NCBI GenBank assembly: GCA_027946555.1 | Contig: JAPEVC010000043.1 | Coordinates: forward strand, 62,001-126,000 | Source of the DNA: Gnomoniopsis sp. IMI 355080 | Lineage: Eukaryota > Ascomycota > Sordariomycetes > Diaporthales > Gnomoniaceae | Length of the DNA: 64,000 nt | Direction of reading: 5' to 3' | Part shown: one piece after another, positions 21,640 to 32,449 of the stretch | Numbering within the stretch: position 1 is the stretch's first letter | How the letters are laid out: each line of letters opens with the position of its first letter | Position numbers and translations under genes: made by a program | Notes under the pieces: model-generated | The model's input: the letters and a program-made list of their open reading frames with translations, nothing else | Databases searched by the model: none | What the model was told of the DNA's origin: nothing

Positions 21640-24248
21640 ATGGCCGGTCCAGCAACGGCTGCCTCGTCATCCCACCTACCTGCACTCCCTCCTTCCACCC
21701 TCACCCCGGCCAAACAACAAAAACTTCTAAAAGTAAACAACCTTTCGTCCTCCACGTCAACACCACGCGCTCTGCGCCGTCCGACTCCACGCAAAGCTTC
21801 AGGCATCGGGAAAATCATCACCGCTTCGACCCCCAATTTACGAGGTGCTTATTCCGCCGACCCCTACAAGCTTGTTCCCACCACTCTTGCTCCTACTCCC
21901 CCCGCCCCCTCGCTACAGCGCAAGGGTTCTGCAGCCGCCCTGTCTTTGACCTCATCCTCGCTCGCCGCCCTCCCCGATGCCTCCGACAGCTACGCCCTCG
22001 CCACCCTGAACAGCTCGCCCGCGCAATCCAACAACATGGCGCCCTCGCCTTTGACTCCGAGGGCGGGCGCGTCCTTCGCAAGCGATCTCTCCGTGGGAGA
22101 CAGGGTCGAGGTTCCCGGGAATATGCTAGGCATGGTGCGCTTCATCGGTGGAGTGCAGGGCAAGAAGGGCATATTCACTGGCGTTGAGTTGCTACCCGAA
22201 TTTGCTGCGCGTGGCAAGAATAACGGTGATGTTGACGGGTTCGTTGCCCCAGCTATCGCCCTCGCACGTCGACCTGTCCCTGTACTAACGTGCCTGGTCG
22301 CAGGGTGTCCTATTTCACCACTAGCATCGCAGGCGCCGGGATATTCCTGCCACTCAATAAAGCCATCAAACGCGAATCCCCGGAGAGCTCTACGACAAAC
22401 TCACTACCTACGACCCCACGTTCAGCAGTGAACGGCCTGAAGGCTGGCTCCCAAAACTCTACGAACTATACCCCACCCACTCCAGCTACAGCACAGTACA
22501 GCAAACCTGTTGGTCCTCAAGGAAAGCAATCGAGACCGTCGCTGTCCCGCCCGGAGTCGCCAATGCGCAAGCTGCAAATCACACCCAGCGCAAGACCAAG
22601 CCTAGGGGCACCTGCGAAGAGCAATACGTCACGCTTCCCCAGCCCTACGCAGACTAGGTTTTCACAGAGCCTCCGTGGCCCGGCAACCCCAGGGGACCCG
22701 AATAAAGGACGCTCGCTCCAAGCGGGCCACAATTCTAGCAGCATGGGGCAGCGCAGTGGCTCTGCACTGTCCGGACGGAGTCAGGGGCTTCCTGCGGACG
22801 ATGACACAATGTCTGTTGGGAATGGTATTATGCGACCCAGGGAAAATGGGCGGGTCTCGGCACTGCGTGGTCCGTCGCGGCAGGGCTCAGCATATGATGA
22901 GGAGATAGAGAGGCTGCGCAACGAGGTGGCCGACCGCGACAGGCAACTGAAGGACCAACAGGCGGCATTGACAGAGATGGAGAACAGCCTGATGGAGGTC
23001 CAAGGCTTAATGGAGCAGGCTGAGTTGCCTGCAGCTGCTCCTGCTCCTGCTCGGAGGGGCAGTCTGGATGACAAGGACACAATACAGCTACGAGCACTAC
23101 TCGAAGAGCGCAACAAAAAGATTGCGATGCTGACGGCTGAGTTTGACGCGCATCGGGCTGACTTCAGAAGCACTATTGATACACTGGAGTTGGCGAGCAC
23201 CGAGACCGAGAGGGTATATGAAAAGAAGATCGAGGAGCTGATGCAGGACATATTGGCGATCCAAGAGCGCAATAGCGATGTGGATGCAGTTGCGACACAG
23301 CTGAAACAGCTTGAAGAACTCGTGCAGGAATTAGAAGAGGGTCTTGAGGACGCCAGAAGAGGAGAGGCCGAGGCTCGCGGTGAGGTGGAGTTCTTGAGGG
23401 GGGAGGTTGAGAGAACCCGTGCCGAACTTAGGAGGGAGCGCGAGAAGGCAGCTGGTGGAGCGAACGGCGCGAGCGGCGTACCCAGCGGCGACCAATCCGC
23501 CCTGTTCAAGGACCTTGAGCAGAAAGAAGACGAGATTAGGGGGCTCAAGGCCATCATTCACTCCCTTAGTCGAGACTCCGTTCCTGGTGAAGAACGACCA
23601 CCCGTCAGCACAGAGGACACGTCCGCCAGAGAGAACCTCGAATTCGAGGTAGCCGAACTCCGAGCTCTCCTGGACACTAAGAACACCCACGAGAAGGAAA
23701 TGGAGCGCGAGTTGGATCAATTGCGCCGTGGCAGCGCGTCTACCCTGCGGAGCGTGGACCAGACCTCCCACCGTGACTCGCGCGATACTGTTGTGGCGAG
23801 GGAGTCTGAAGGCGGCCGGCCCTCGTCTCAGCACAAGCTGCACCAACGTGTGCGCACGCTTGACACTGCGCCCGAGAGCGACGGCATGTCGTCCATCACG
23901 GAGCACAGCACGCTCTGGTGTGAGCTGTGCGAGACGTCCGGCCACGACATTCTGACGTGCACCAATATGTTTGGCGGCGGCAGTCAGAAGAATGACCCGC
24001 CTTCGAATGCAGGTGGCCTGGCGCCTGTTAACGAGGTCGAGCAGTACAAAGTCGCGCCACTGTCGCCTCGCCTACCACCGCCGCCGCCAGAGTCCAAGCC
24101 AGAGTTTAAGCCTCCGCCACCCAACATGTTGGATCCGGGTCCAGTGGCGGGCAAAGAGAGTGGTATTATCGATCCTGAGGCGTGGTGTGCGCTGTGCGAG
24201 AAAGACGGGCATAATTCGGTGGATTGCCCGTTTGAGGATGACCTGTAG
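21640..24248 (+). CDS. CAP-Gly microtubule plus-end protein (CLIP-170/Tip1-like)
   Basis: A plus-end tracking protein that should bind growing microtubule tips and the tails of EB1 or tubulin, helping to guide polar growth. Two exons, 21640-22238 and 22304-24248, give 847 residues. A Ser/Pro-rich N-terminus precedes one CAP-Gly domain (about residues 150-225): VGDRVEVPG, GMVRFIGGVQGKKGIFTGVE, then GKNNGDVDG and VSYFTT across the intron. A Ser/Thr/Pro-rich basic linker follows, then a long coiled coil (about residues 400-680). Two CCHC zinc knuckles sit at the C-terminus, WCELCETSGHDILTC (about 737) and WCALCEKDGHNSVDC (about 826), the CLIP-170 tail arrangement. The intron donor is GTTCGT, an uncommon sequence, but the branch (TACTAAC) and acceptor are strong and the join restores the domain. 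Confidence in the family is high. Confidence 0.93.
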
Positions 24249-25209
24249 ACAGCTTCGACTGCTGAGTCTCTCGGATGTCAAACTAATTGCTCAGGCTGAA
24301 AATCTTGGAGAGGGAGGCGGCTGCCTTTGGCTGATCGGGCGAGCATGAGTAACGAAGATCATGTGCGAGGAGGTGGATGGCCTGCTATATTTGCGTATTT
24401 GCCCTTTCTGCTGTTGCCGTATGCCTTTACCGAATACCCCTTTCTGCGTGTGTTGCCAAGGTGCCATCTTGCTCGGGCTTGCAGACTCAGCATGATGGAA
24501 GCGGTACGTCTGTGCCAGCTCTAGGAGGACGGCGTTGCAATCACGTGCCTCTATCTTTTAGATCGAGATACCAATGCTGTCAATAAATATAACATCATCC
24601 ACTGCTATTGCACTGGACTTACAACCACAAGTCAGATGGGTAGAAACCTTACAGAATACCTGCTACAGGCAATGTGTGTATATTGCACTGAGCGCAACTT
24701 CACTGATTTATGGGGGGTTCGTCTTCCAAACTTACCTAGGTGGACGTCTTATAGCGATGATACGGGTGTACCAAGGTACGGAACAGCTAAAGTTGCCCGT
24801 GATTTTCTAGTGCTACCCCTGCAGCCTTCTGGACCCCTGGAAACAAGGCTTGTCGTCATACGCAATTGGCTTGTCTGTCCTGCCCGGCGCTTCTTTACGC
24901 GTAACAGTAATCATACACGACACTTTCAGCTGCTTTCCCATTGTTTTCTAATTGCCATTTGTTTTGTTCCGCCTGCCTTGGATACCCTGCGGTGCCAATT
25001 GATACCATACAGCTTCTGATATCTGCTGAAGATACGAGCCAAGCTGTTCCGGTTGCAGCGGGCGTCCGTCTTCGTCTACGGACAGCTCACACACTAGGTA
25101 GTTCTCGCTATTTGCGTACCTACCAGCCGACCACGCCCGACATATCGCAGCGGAGAGGATCACGTCCCGGAGGAGTTACAATTGAAGTCAAACAGTCTCA
25201 TCAGTCACC
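24249..25209. other. intergenic between CAP-Gly and kinase genes
   Basis: About 960 bp between two plus-strand genes; no coding or RNA feature supported. A TTACCTAGGT motif occurs at about 24732. Confidence 0.6.
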
Positions 25210-26676
25210 ATGGCCCAGCTTCTCGGGGATCTCCTGGCCTCGCTGGGGAATTGCCTCAACTGCTTTCCGGGCTCTCCGACGCTCAAGGTCAATGGTCGCA
25301 ACTTCAAAATCCTGCGGTTACTAGGCGAGGTAAGGCAGTTTCGTTGCCCATCATGTTATATTCTGTTGTTCTTCTGCAGGCTAACACACATTGTCACTAC
25401 CTCAGGGCGGCTTCTCCTATGTGTACCTGGTGCAAGACACCGCCTCTTCCGAAATCTTCGCCCTCAAAAAGATCCGCTGTCCCTTTGGCGCCGAGTCCGT
25501 GGCCCAGGCCATGAAAGAAGTCGATGCTTACAAACTCTTTGCAAACGCCCCGGGAATTATTCACAGCATCGACTATGCGATTGCCACCGAGCGCGGCGGC
25601 GGCGAGGATACCAAGACCGTATACGTATTGTTGCCGTACTACCGGCGCGGTAACCTCCAAGATCTCATCAACGCAAACCTGGTAAATCACACGAGCTTCC
25701 CGGAGAAGAAATTGATGGTTTTGTTTGCGGGAATGTGCAGGGCGTTGCGGGAGATGCATGTGTACAGAGGCAACCGAGGTGGGGAGAGGATGGAAATGCG
25801 CGTGAACGGCGTCGACGAGAATGTTGTCGCGGCGAACAAGAAGGGCAAGGGGAGGGAAAGGAACCGCGCGAGGCAAGAGTCGGGCGCGGATGAAGATGAT
25901 GAAACGGAACAGCAGAGGCCGTTGATGATGGGTGAGGAGGGCGTTCCTACGGGCGAGGTTAAGAACTATGCGCATAGAGATATCAAGCCTGGTGAGTGTT
26001 TTCCCGTTGTCGTTGGAACACCATAAATGATCTCGAAGACAGACCAGCTGACAAGATCCCAGGCAACATCATGATCGACGACTCCGGCTCCGCGCCCATT
26101 CTCATGGATCTCGGCTCCATCGCCGTCTCACCCATCCCAATCACTTCCCGCTCGCTAGCCATTGCAACCCAGGAGACCGCTGCCGAGCACAGCACCATGC
26201 CGTACCGCGCGCCGGAGCTCTTTGACGTAAAGACAGGAACTGTGGTCGACACGAAAGTGGACATCTGGTCGCTAGGCTGCACGCTATATGCGTGTCTGGT
26301 GGGCAAGTCGCCCTTCGAAATGCGCAGTGACGAGACGGGCGGCTCGTTGAGTATTTGTGTCTTGAGCGGCGACTGGCGGTTTCCGGACGAGGGTGCGAAT
26401 GGCAAGAAGAAGATGCCGACCCCTGTGAGGCAGGGAACGAACCTGAGTCAGTCCGGTGTCAAGAAGGAAGAGGAGGTTGCGATTAGTGAGCCGATTAAGG
26501 AAGTGGTGAGAAAGTGTCTGAAAGTGGAGCCGAGCGAGAGGCCGGATATGTGAGTTGACCTTTGGCGGAGTGCCTTTTCGAAAGAGAAAATTCTTGCTGA
26601 CAAACTCGACAGAGATGAGTTGATCGAGATCGTGGACAAGGTGGTTGAGGAACTACCAGAGGATGATGCAACATAG
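25210..26676 (+). CDS. env7: Ser/Thr protein kinase, NAK family, STK16/Env7-like
   Basis: A membrane-associated kinase of the STK16 type; yeast Env7 acts at the vacuole membrane on fusion. Four exons, 25210-25329, 25406-25991, 26063-26549 and 26613-26676, give 418 residues. The N-terminus has C15 and C18 in NCLNCFPG, candidate palmitoylation sites as in the family. Then come the glycine loop LLGEGGFSYVYLV, the catalytic lysine in FALKKI, HRDIKPGNIM (His at residue 230), DLGS (Asp251, where the Leu is normal for STK16 kinases), and YRAPELFD. Between the alpha-E helix and HRD lies a hydrophilic insert of about 75 residues (rich in Lys, Arg, Glu, Asp), also seen in fungal members. All three introns fall at or near core motifs. 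The ATG at 25210 is the only sensible start. It is convergent with the G-patch gene, 298 bp away. Confidence 0.92.
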
Positions 26677-26974
26677 GTGTACACTCCCATTGGGGGTCAA
26701 GCTCTAATTGCGTACTTGCGAAGGATTGCATTCACGATGTCAATTTGCTCTCAAAGTAGTGGCGTTTATGGTACTTGGGTAATGTCATGTGGGTTTGATG
26801 CATCTGGCCTAGAATTCAGGAAATCAAGTGTATCTCGTGGACTGTGATTGTTGCCTCTTGACGAAAATCCGTGGGAAGGCCTCTTCGGGTTTGTGACTGT
26901 CCGTAGGAGCAACTCAGATTCCCGCCAGAGTCTATTGAAGGCTCGTTGAGCGTACGCTTTCCGGCCTAAGGACT

Positions 26975-28186
26975 CTAATCGTGATCTTCCTCTGTAAGGC
27001 CCGGACAGCCCTCCATGCTCTCATCCGGGTACGCAAACTTGCACCAGAAGCAATACCGGTACTCTTTCCGGAGATAGTCCACCAAGAGCTTCAACCGATC
27101 ATCCACCTCCCGCGCCTCCCACTCATTCAACTCCTCATCATCCTCATCCAAATCGTCCGCCACCATATACACCGTCTTCTTCTCTTCCCTCCCCAGCGCC
27201 ATCTTATCATCCGCATCCATCCCCTCATCCTCATACGCCGGCAACTTGGCACTCAACGTGCCCATGCTCGTCTCCAAATCATGCCGCATTCTACGGTCCC
27301 GCTCCTTTTCCTCCCGATGCCTCACCAATCCACGATATAGCACCGGCACCGCCTTCAACGGCCTCGACGCCGCCGCCACTCCCGCCTTGCGCTTCCTCTC
27401 ACGCTCCGCCTCGTCGTCCTCTTCCACCACACCCGCCGCGCGATCCTCATCCATTCGCTCGGCAATCTTTTGCGCCGCACCCACGAGCGTTTCCTTGCGC
27501 GCCGCATCGCGCTCCCGCGCCATGCGATCTCGATACTCTATCGGATCCACCTCCGCAGCCACCCTAGGCTTCTTCAAATCCACGCCCTCGGCCGCTGCTG
27601 CCTCCTGGAGCTTACGCTTCCGCTCCCCCTCGAGGCCTATGCCGCCACGGTCTTCGCGAACCTCGATGCGCAGCGGTTCGGCGACGCGTGTATCATCCTC
27701 ATCCTCCTCCCCGCTACCACCGTCTACTTTCCTGGCGACGCCGAGCTTCGAGCCGGGTTTGAAGCCCATTTTGGCCATCATGGCGAGACCCTTGGACTTC
27801 TTAATCGATGCAGCAGCACCAGCACCAGAACCAGCAGCGCCGCCGGGGTCTGTGTGCAGTAGGGACTTGGCCAGGCCTTCCTCGCGGCGGGCGCGCTCTT
27901 GGGCGAGGAGCTCGGCTTTGGAGGGCACTGCGCCGCGCTTGAGGCCTTCTGCGCGGAGGCGCTGGCGGCGCTGGAGGGAGGTCTCGGGCATGGTGGGGGT
28001 GTCGGTGAAGGTCATGTTCATATAGTCGTCTTCTTCTTCTTCTTCCTCTTTCTCATTGTCAATAACCTTGCCTTCTTGACCGGTGCCATTTTTGGGTTGG
28101 TTGTCTGTGCTTTCCGGGGTGGGCGACCTGGACTGGAAGCGCTCCTGAAGGGTTGGTGGCCTTTTATTTGTTGTGAAGTGGCGCAT
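26975..28186 (-). CDS. G-patch protein, GPATCH11-like (DUF4187 C-terminus)
   Basis: A nuclear RNA-processing type protein. G-patch proteins normally activate DEAH helicases in splicing or ribosome assembly; the exact partner here is unknown. Intronless, 403 residues from the ATG at 28186. An acidic N-terminal stretch (EKEEEEEEDD) is followed by DYMNMTF. The G-patch is at about residues 130-155 (KKSKGLAMMAKMGFKPGSKLG), with further conserved glycines in EDRGGIGLEGERKRKL. A long charged coiled region comes next. The C-terminal DUF4187 motif is VDYLRKEYRYCFWCKFAY followed by a Cys in MEGCPG, a small zinc-binding-like element typical of GPATCH11. Architecture and length agree with that family. 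Confidence 0.9.
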   Translation of the reverse strand: MRHFTTNKRPPTLQERFQSRSPTPESTDNQPKNGTGQEGKVIDNEKEEEEEEDDYMNMTFTDTPTMPETSLQRRQRLRAEGLKRGAVPSKAELLAQERARREEGLAKSLLHTDPGGAAGSGAGAAASIKKSKGLAMMAKMGFKPGSKLGVARKVDGGSGEEDEDDTRVAEPLRIEVREDRGGIGLEGERKRKLQEAAAAEGVDLKKPRVAAEVDPIEYRDRMARERDAARKETLVGAAQKIAERMDEDRAAGVVEEDDEAERERKRKAGVAAASRPLKAVPVLYRGLVRHREEKERDRRMRHDLETSMGTLSAKLPAYEDEGMDADDKMALGREEKKTVYMVADDLDEDDEELNEWEAREVDDRLKLLVDYLRKEYRYCFWCKFAYPDESMEGCPGLTEEDHD

Positions 28187-28979
28187 TGTTGATGCCGGTT
28201 GCTGTGTGTGGAATGCGATATTTGTAAAAAGAAAAATTAGGACTTAGAGCGCTAAACTATGTTTTATGAGATTCCGGGATTAAGGGAAGTTTGAAGTCTA
28301 CGGTGAAGTGGCGACAATGAGTTGATGAACTTGAAGGGTTCAAAAACTTGAGGTTGAATTTCGAGCTTTGAGTTGCAAACATGACGTTCGAGCCGGCGCA
28401 CTGAAAAGCACCAGCTCCTGCACTACTGAGGCCTGTGGACGGAGACCATTACTAGATACTGGGGTGGAACAGACAAGTTTCTCAACACAACCGAAGCTGC
28501 AGCTACACATATATGAGGTTCCTTATCTTATTCTACTACTTTCTCACTGTTCTTCTAATTCCATTTTTTAGAAATAAAAATAAAGATTGGCGATAGACAG
28601 GGAGGGCGGAGGGGGAGGTTCAGGCCGCTCGGAATATGATAAGGCAACAAGAGTTGAGAGTTGAGACAGCCTTGCGACCTCGATATAAGAACAAAGTCTG
28701 CTTTGATCAAAATTTGATTTTTACAAGATATTTGTGGAATGAGGAGCCTTGAAGTCAAACTCAAAATGTTTCTTTCCAATCAGTCATCCTTAACTCCGTA
28801 CAATGAGAGGTATAGTTATTATCCAAGACATGCCATCCATCCCAACACCGCCATCCCATATGCCCCCACCCATCGGTACAACAAATAACTGGATACGGCA
28901 AGCATTGTTTGCCGTATATTTCATGAATCTTTCAGAGCAATGCAAAAGAAGGCGCATTCTCCTTTCACCTTAGCCAGCA
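28187..28979. other. intergenic, G-patch promoter side
   Basis: About 790 bp between two minus-strand genes. It holds the G-patch gene promoter and the 3' region of that gene's upstream neighbour. Nothing else recognised. Confidence 0.6.
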
Positions 28980-30242
28980 CTATTCTACCCCACTAGTACT
29001 CTCGCTACGCTTCCTCTTCAGACTCCCCTTACCCGTTCCGTCCAATGCCTCTTTCGACACAATGTCTTCAACATACTCTTCTGACTCGTCGTCATATTCC
29101 ATATCATCTTCGTAGTCCTCTTCCTCGTCCTCGTCGTCATCCTCTTCCATGTCGTAGTCCTCTGGCTCGTAATAGTACCTCTCATCTTCACTCTCGCTCT
29201 CACTGTCACTGGCTTCCAGGTTCAATGCCCCGAGCAGCGGCACGTCAATTTTGGCCAATTGACTCTTGATCATCTGGTCCGCCACCGTGAACAAGTGAGT
29301 GTCTTTGTCTGGGACAACCTCCTTCTCCACGTCAAACTCTCTCTCCTCCTTGTCCAGCCCGGCATCGTCCCGCATGCCATTGTTGGGCGACAAGGCCGCC
29401 TCCGGGATGTCCATCACCCACTTGCGCACGGTCTCGCCTTTACCTGGTCGTCCGCGCCGCAACTGCGCCGCGTGGTTCTTCTCGCGGAGACCTCGTCGGA
29501 AGGACCGCTTGTTGCGTCTGCGCCGCCGGCCGATCCGGTCCCGTATGTACCAGGCGACGACGAGCATGGCGGCTTGCATGGACTCTTGGCATTTCTGGCG
29601 GTGTGAGGTCGCCCAGGTCTGGCAGCGCTGCTGCTGGTAGTTGAGGATGGCCTGGCAGCGCTGTTGGTAGTAGGCGGCCATGCGTGAGACCATCTGTGCG
29701 TACTTGGGGTCCGAGGAGTGGGAGGCGTCGAGGAGGCCAGGGCCGGGGTGTTTGAGGAAGGGGTTCTCGGGTAGAGGGGGTGATGTTGGGTTGTGTGTCT
29801 GGATGTTTTGTGGCTGTGGCTGTGGTGTTGTTGTCGTCGTTGTGGTTGTCTGGGGGTGTACTTTGGTCTCTGCACTGGAGACGTTGCTCCTTGCTGACGA
29901 GGCTAGTGTTGAGGCTGATGTGGTCGGGGTGCTGCAGCACTGCTCTGGTAGCGTTGTTTGATCTGCCTTTTGTGTGTGTATCTCTGCTGGCTTCGTTTGC
30001 GCCCTTTCCTTTTCACGCAACTCCTGTTGCTCCTGGTAATGCTTCTCGAGCAGCGTCGGGGCCTTTTTAGCGATGGAGCCTTCCATTTCCTTGGCGAAGT
30101 GCTTGAATAGTACTGGGTTCGTAAGGGTAGCGGTAGGAGAAGGATGAATCGGGGATTGTTTGAGAAGATTTCTGTGATCTGGCGGAGACGCCATAGGTAT
30201 GTGGGAAAGGCCAAACATGGTGGGAAAAATGGCAGCATCCAT
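28980..30242 (-). CDS. unidentified protein with basic centre and acidic tail
   Basis: No family recognised. 420 residues from the ATG at 30242 (MDAAIFPTMFGLSHIPM). The same frame is open upstream to about 30410 and is preceded by a good acceptor (TTTTCTTTCCAG, ending near 30395), so an additional 5' exon carrying the true start is possible. Composition: a Thr/Gln/Pro-rich low-complexity region with a TTTTTTTT run; a central helical segment rich in Gln/Arg/Cys, with related YYQQRCQAI, YQQQRCQTW and HRQKCQESM units; a strongly basic block (RIGRRRRRNKRSFRRG); then Asp/Glu runs; and a final KRKRSES. This suggests a nuclear or nucleolar protein. No introns inside. The tripled xQQxCQ units are the only internal repeat. 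Function cannot be assigned. Confidence 0.7.
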   Translation of the reverse strand: MDAAIFPTMFGLSHIPMASPPDHRNLLKQSPIHPSPTATLTNPVLFKHFAKEMEGSIAKKAPTLLEKHYQEQQELREKERAQTKPAEIHTQKADQTTLPEQCCSTPTTSASTLASSARSNVSSAETKVHPQTTTTTTTTPQPQPQNIQTHNPTSPPLPENPFLKHPGPGLLDASHSSDPKYAQMVSRMAAYYQQRCQAILNYQQQRCQTWATSHRQKCQESMQAAMLVVAWYIRDRIGRRRRRNKRSFRRGLREKNHAAQLRRGRPGKGETVRKWVMDIPEAALSPNNGMRDDAGLDKEEREFDVEKEVVPDKDTHLFTVADQMIKSQLAKIDVPLLGALNLEASDSESESEDERYYYEPEDYDMEEDDDEDEEEDYEDDMEYDDESEEYVEDIVSKEALDGTGKGSLKRKRSESTSGVE

Positions 30243-32449
30243 GTTTGGTGGATGACTGGACAGCGAACCTCCGTTGCCGAGACAAGCGTGACAAGGCTGC
30301 AGGTGCAGGTGGCGTGATGATGGATATTTCTGGGGCCACTCAGCCGGGTTTTGATAGTTCGGGATGCCGGTCCGCGACACTTTGTAAGGAGTCCTGGAAA
30401 GAAAAGTAGTCTATGAAACTTGTCCAGACAGTGGAATGGGCATCAGGGCAGGACAGAATTTCAAAGAGAAGTCCGGATATAATCTCGAGAAGGTCAAGAC
30501 AGGTTTATAGATATTCTGAAGGATCAAGGGGCACAGCAGGAAGAAATAGGTAGGTAGGTAGATAGTAAGATAGATACTAAAGTAGATAGACAGATCATGC
30601 ACCCCGGAGTGAGGGTGGGGACCAACAGAAAGTGTCAGCTTTAAAAAGGCTTGGAAATGGAATGGTACATCCGCAACATCGTCAGATGGGGCCCGGAAGG
30701 AAGGGCAGATCGACTGAACGAGGGAACACTTGCACCCCGGGATAGACCTTCCAATTACCTACGCAGCACTTTTGTCAGCGCAGCGTTGGGTGACTGCAGG
30801 AAGCGCATCTGCAGATGTTGCAGGGCCCGAGGACCGGAATAGCAAGCTTCAGCCTGATGGACCACTTCAAACCACCACATGCTCGCATAAGGATGGCGCG
30901 CCTTTTTGCTCGTGGATCTGTGGTCCCACCACGGCGAACACATATGGGGCAACCTACCCTAGGGGGCGCCCGATCACACGGGTCCAGCAGAAAAGAAGAA
31001 TGGACTGTGGATGTGAGTGGTGTGGGCCCCCTCCCCCCAGCACAAGGGATGGATGACAGCTGTCGGGGGCCTGCAGGAAAAACGGGCGACGAGTCTTTCG
31101 ACACCAACGGCGTTTGTGCAGGTCTTGGTACCAAAAAGGCAAGACAAGGCAGAGAGAGGTCTGTGAGGCATTGGAACCGGCGCGTGCGGGCGTGGCGGGC
31201 GTTGCGGGCGGAGCTGATCAAATATGGTACGACGAGTCGGTCGATACCGGTCAGCCCTGTCAGCACCAACCCCGGTCCATCTTTCGATTAATAAATTCAG
31301 ACAACCCAGAATGACCTCAACGCCGGGTCCCAAAAAGAGGCCGACCCTGTTGATCAGTCATTGTCCCATAATTCCCCGCCCTTTTTTGCTTTTGACTCGC
31401 TCGCCATCTACTCGGTGCATGTGTTGTGTGTTTGTGTGCTCAGTATGTGTTCATGCGTTCATGTGTGCCTGACAGCCACATCAATGCGAAACGTGAACGT
31501 TCCTGTCAGTGACTTACTCTTACTGCAACATGGACTGGCGTGTTTGTGTGCGTGTGTGAATGTGTGCAGGTGGTGGTATGTGACAACATCCGTTAACCAC
31601 CGTCATCATATATTTCCTTCTGGTATTGTCGGCACCCGTGGACGGCTTTCCAGTCTGGCGTCCAATGCGAGAATACCCACTGCGATAATGATCATGACCA
31701 GATTCCTGTGTGGGACAGCGCGCGGGTTCCTGAATTACCGCTAGTACGAGGTACAAATCGAATCGTCAACGTAGTCGTCATTCAAGAAGCTTCCACAACC
31801 TTTGCGGCTCGTCGTGCGGTTCCGACAAGATGGGAATTCGGAATGGTCTCCTTGCAAGGGCCCCCTTACCAACGGTCTGTCTTAGTCATGGGGAATATCA
31901 ATTTCGCGACATGCTCTCTTTCTGGTGGCACCGCGGAATGTTCCTCGATCTTGAACCTATGGACCCATTCATTCATGGGCTCTGCCGCCCTTCGCGCTTA
32001 TAGTTCGTGGCGGATACTACCGATATGTAGTACTCTTTCCAGCACGCTGATAGATGGATCAAGGATCGACAACTGCTCCACTGAGACTAGATCCATATTT
32101 TTTACGACGAGTGATGGATACCTACCTAGGTAGGTCGGTTGGCCGGTTGGTTGAAACGGTGGATTGTGTATGTTTATACTGTCTCGGTCGACATTGCTTG
32201 CTTCAATCTTGAGACAGTACCCACATCACTGTGCTTTGGTCTGGAGACTCTATCCGACTAGGCATGTCAACCATCCAGTTGCATAAATATAAGGTGTTCA
32301 GCATCCAGCATCGTCCCATTCTCAGGCCTGCTGTGCACCTAAAGACGACAGAATCAAGAGAGACTCGACGGCAGAACCGGAAAAAAATTCAATATTTACC
32401 AAGATATTGTCCAGAGCAATCTTACCAATCCAGAAGAGATCTACTGTAC
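30243..32449. other. intergenic, gene-sparse
   Basis: About 2.2 kb. Short frames (for example 30815-31291, +) lack domains and good codon structure. It contains TAGGTAGGTAGGTAG near 30547, GT-rich low-complexity DNA at about 31420-31570, and TACCTACCTAGGTAGGT near 32120. Confidence 0.55.

Noticed and set aside
22781..23557. 258-codon minus-strand frame opposite the coiled coil of the CAP-Gly gene
   Set aside because: Shadow of a Glu/Leu-rich coiled coil; Ser-rich and without domains.
27246..28025. 259-codon plus-strand frame opposite the G-patch gene
   Set aside because: Ser/Arg-rich composition is the complement of a charged coding region; no independent signals.
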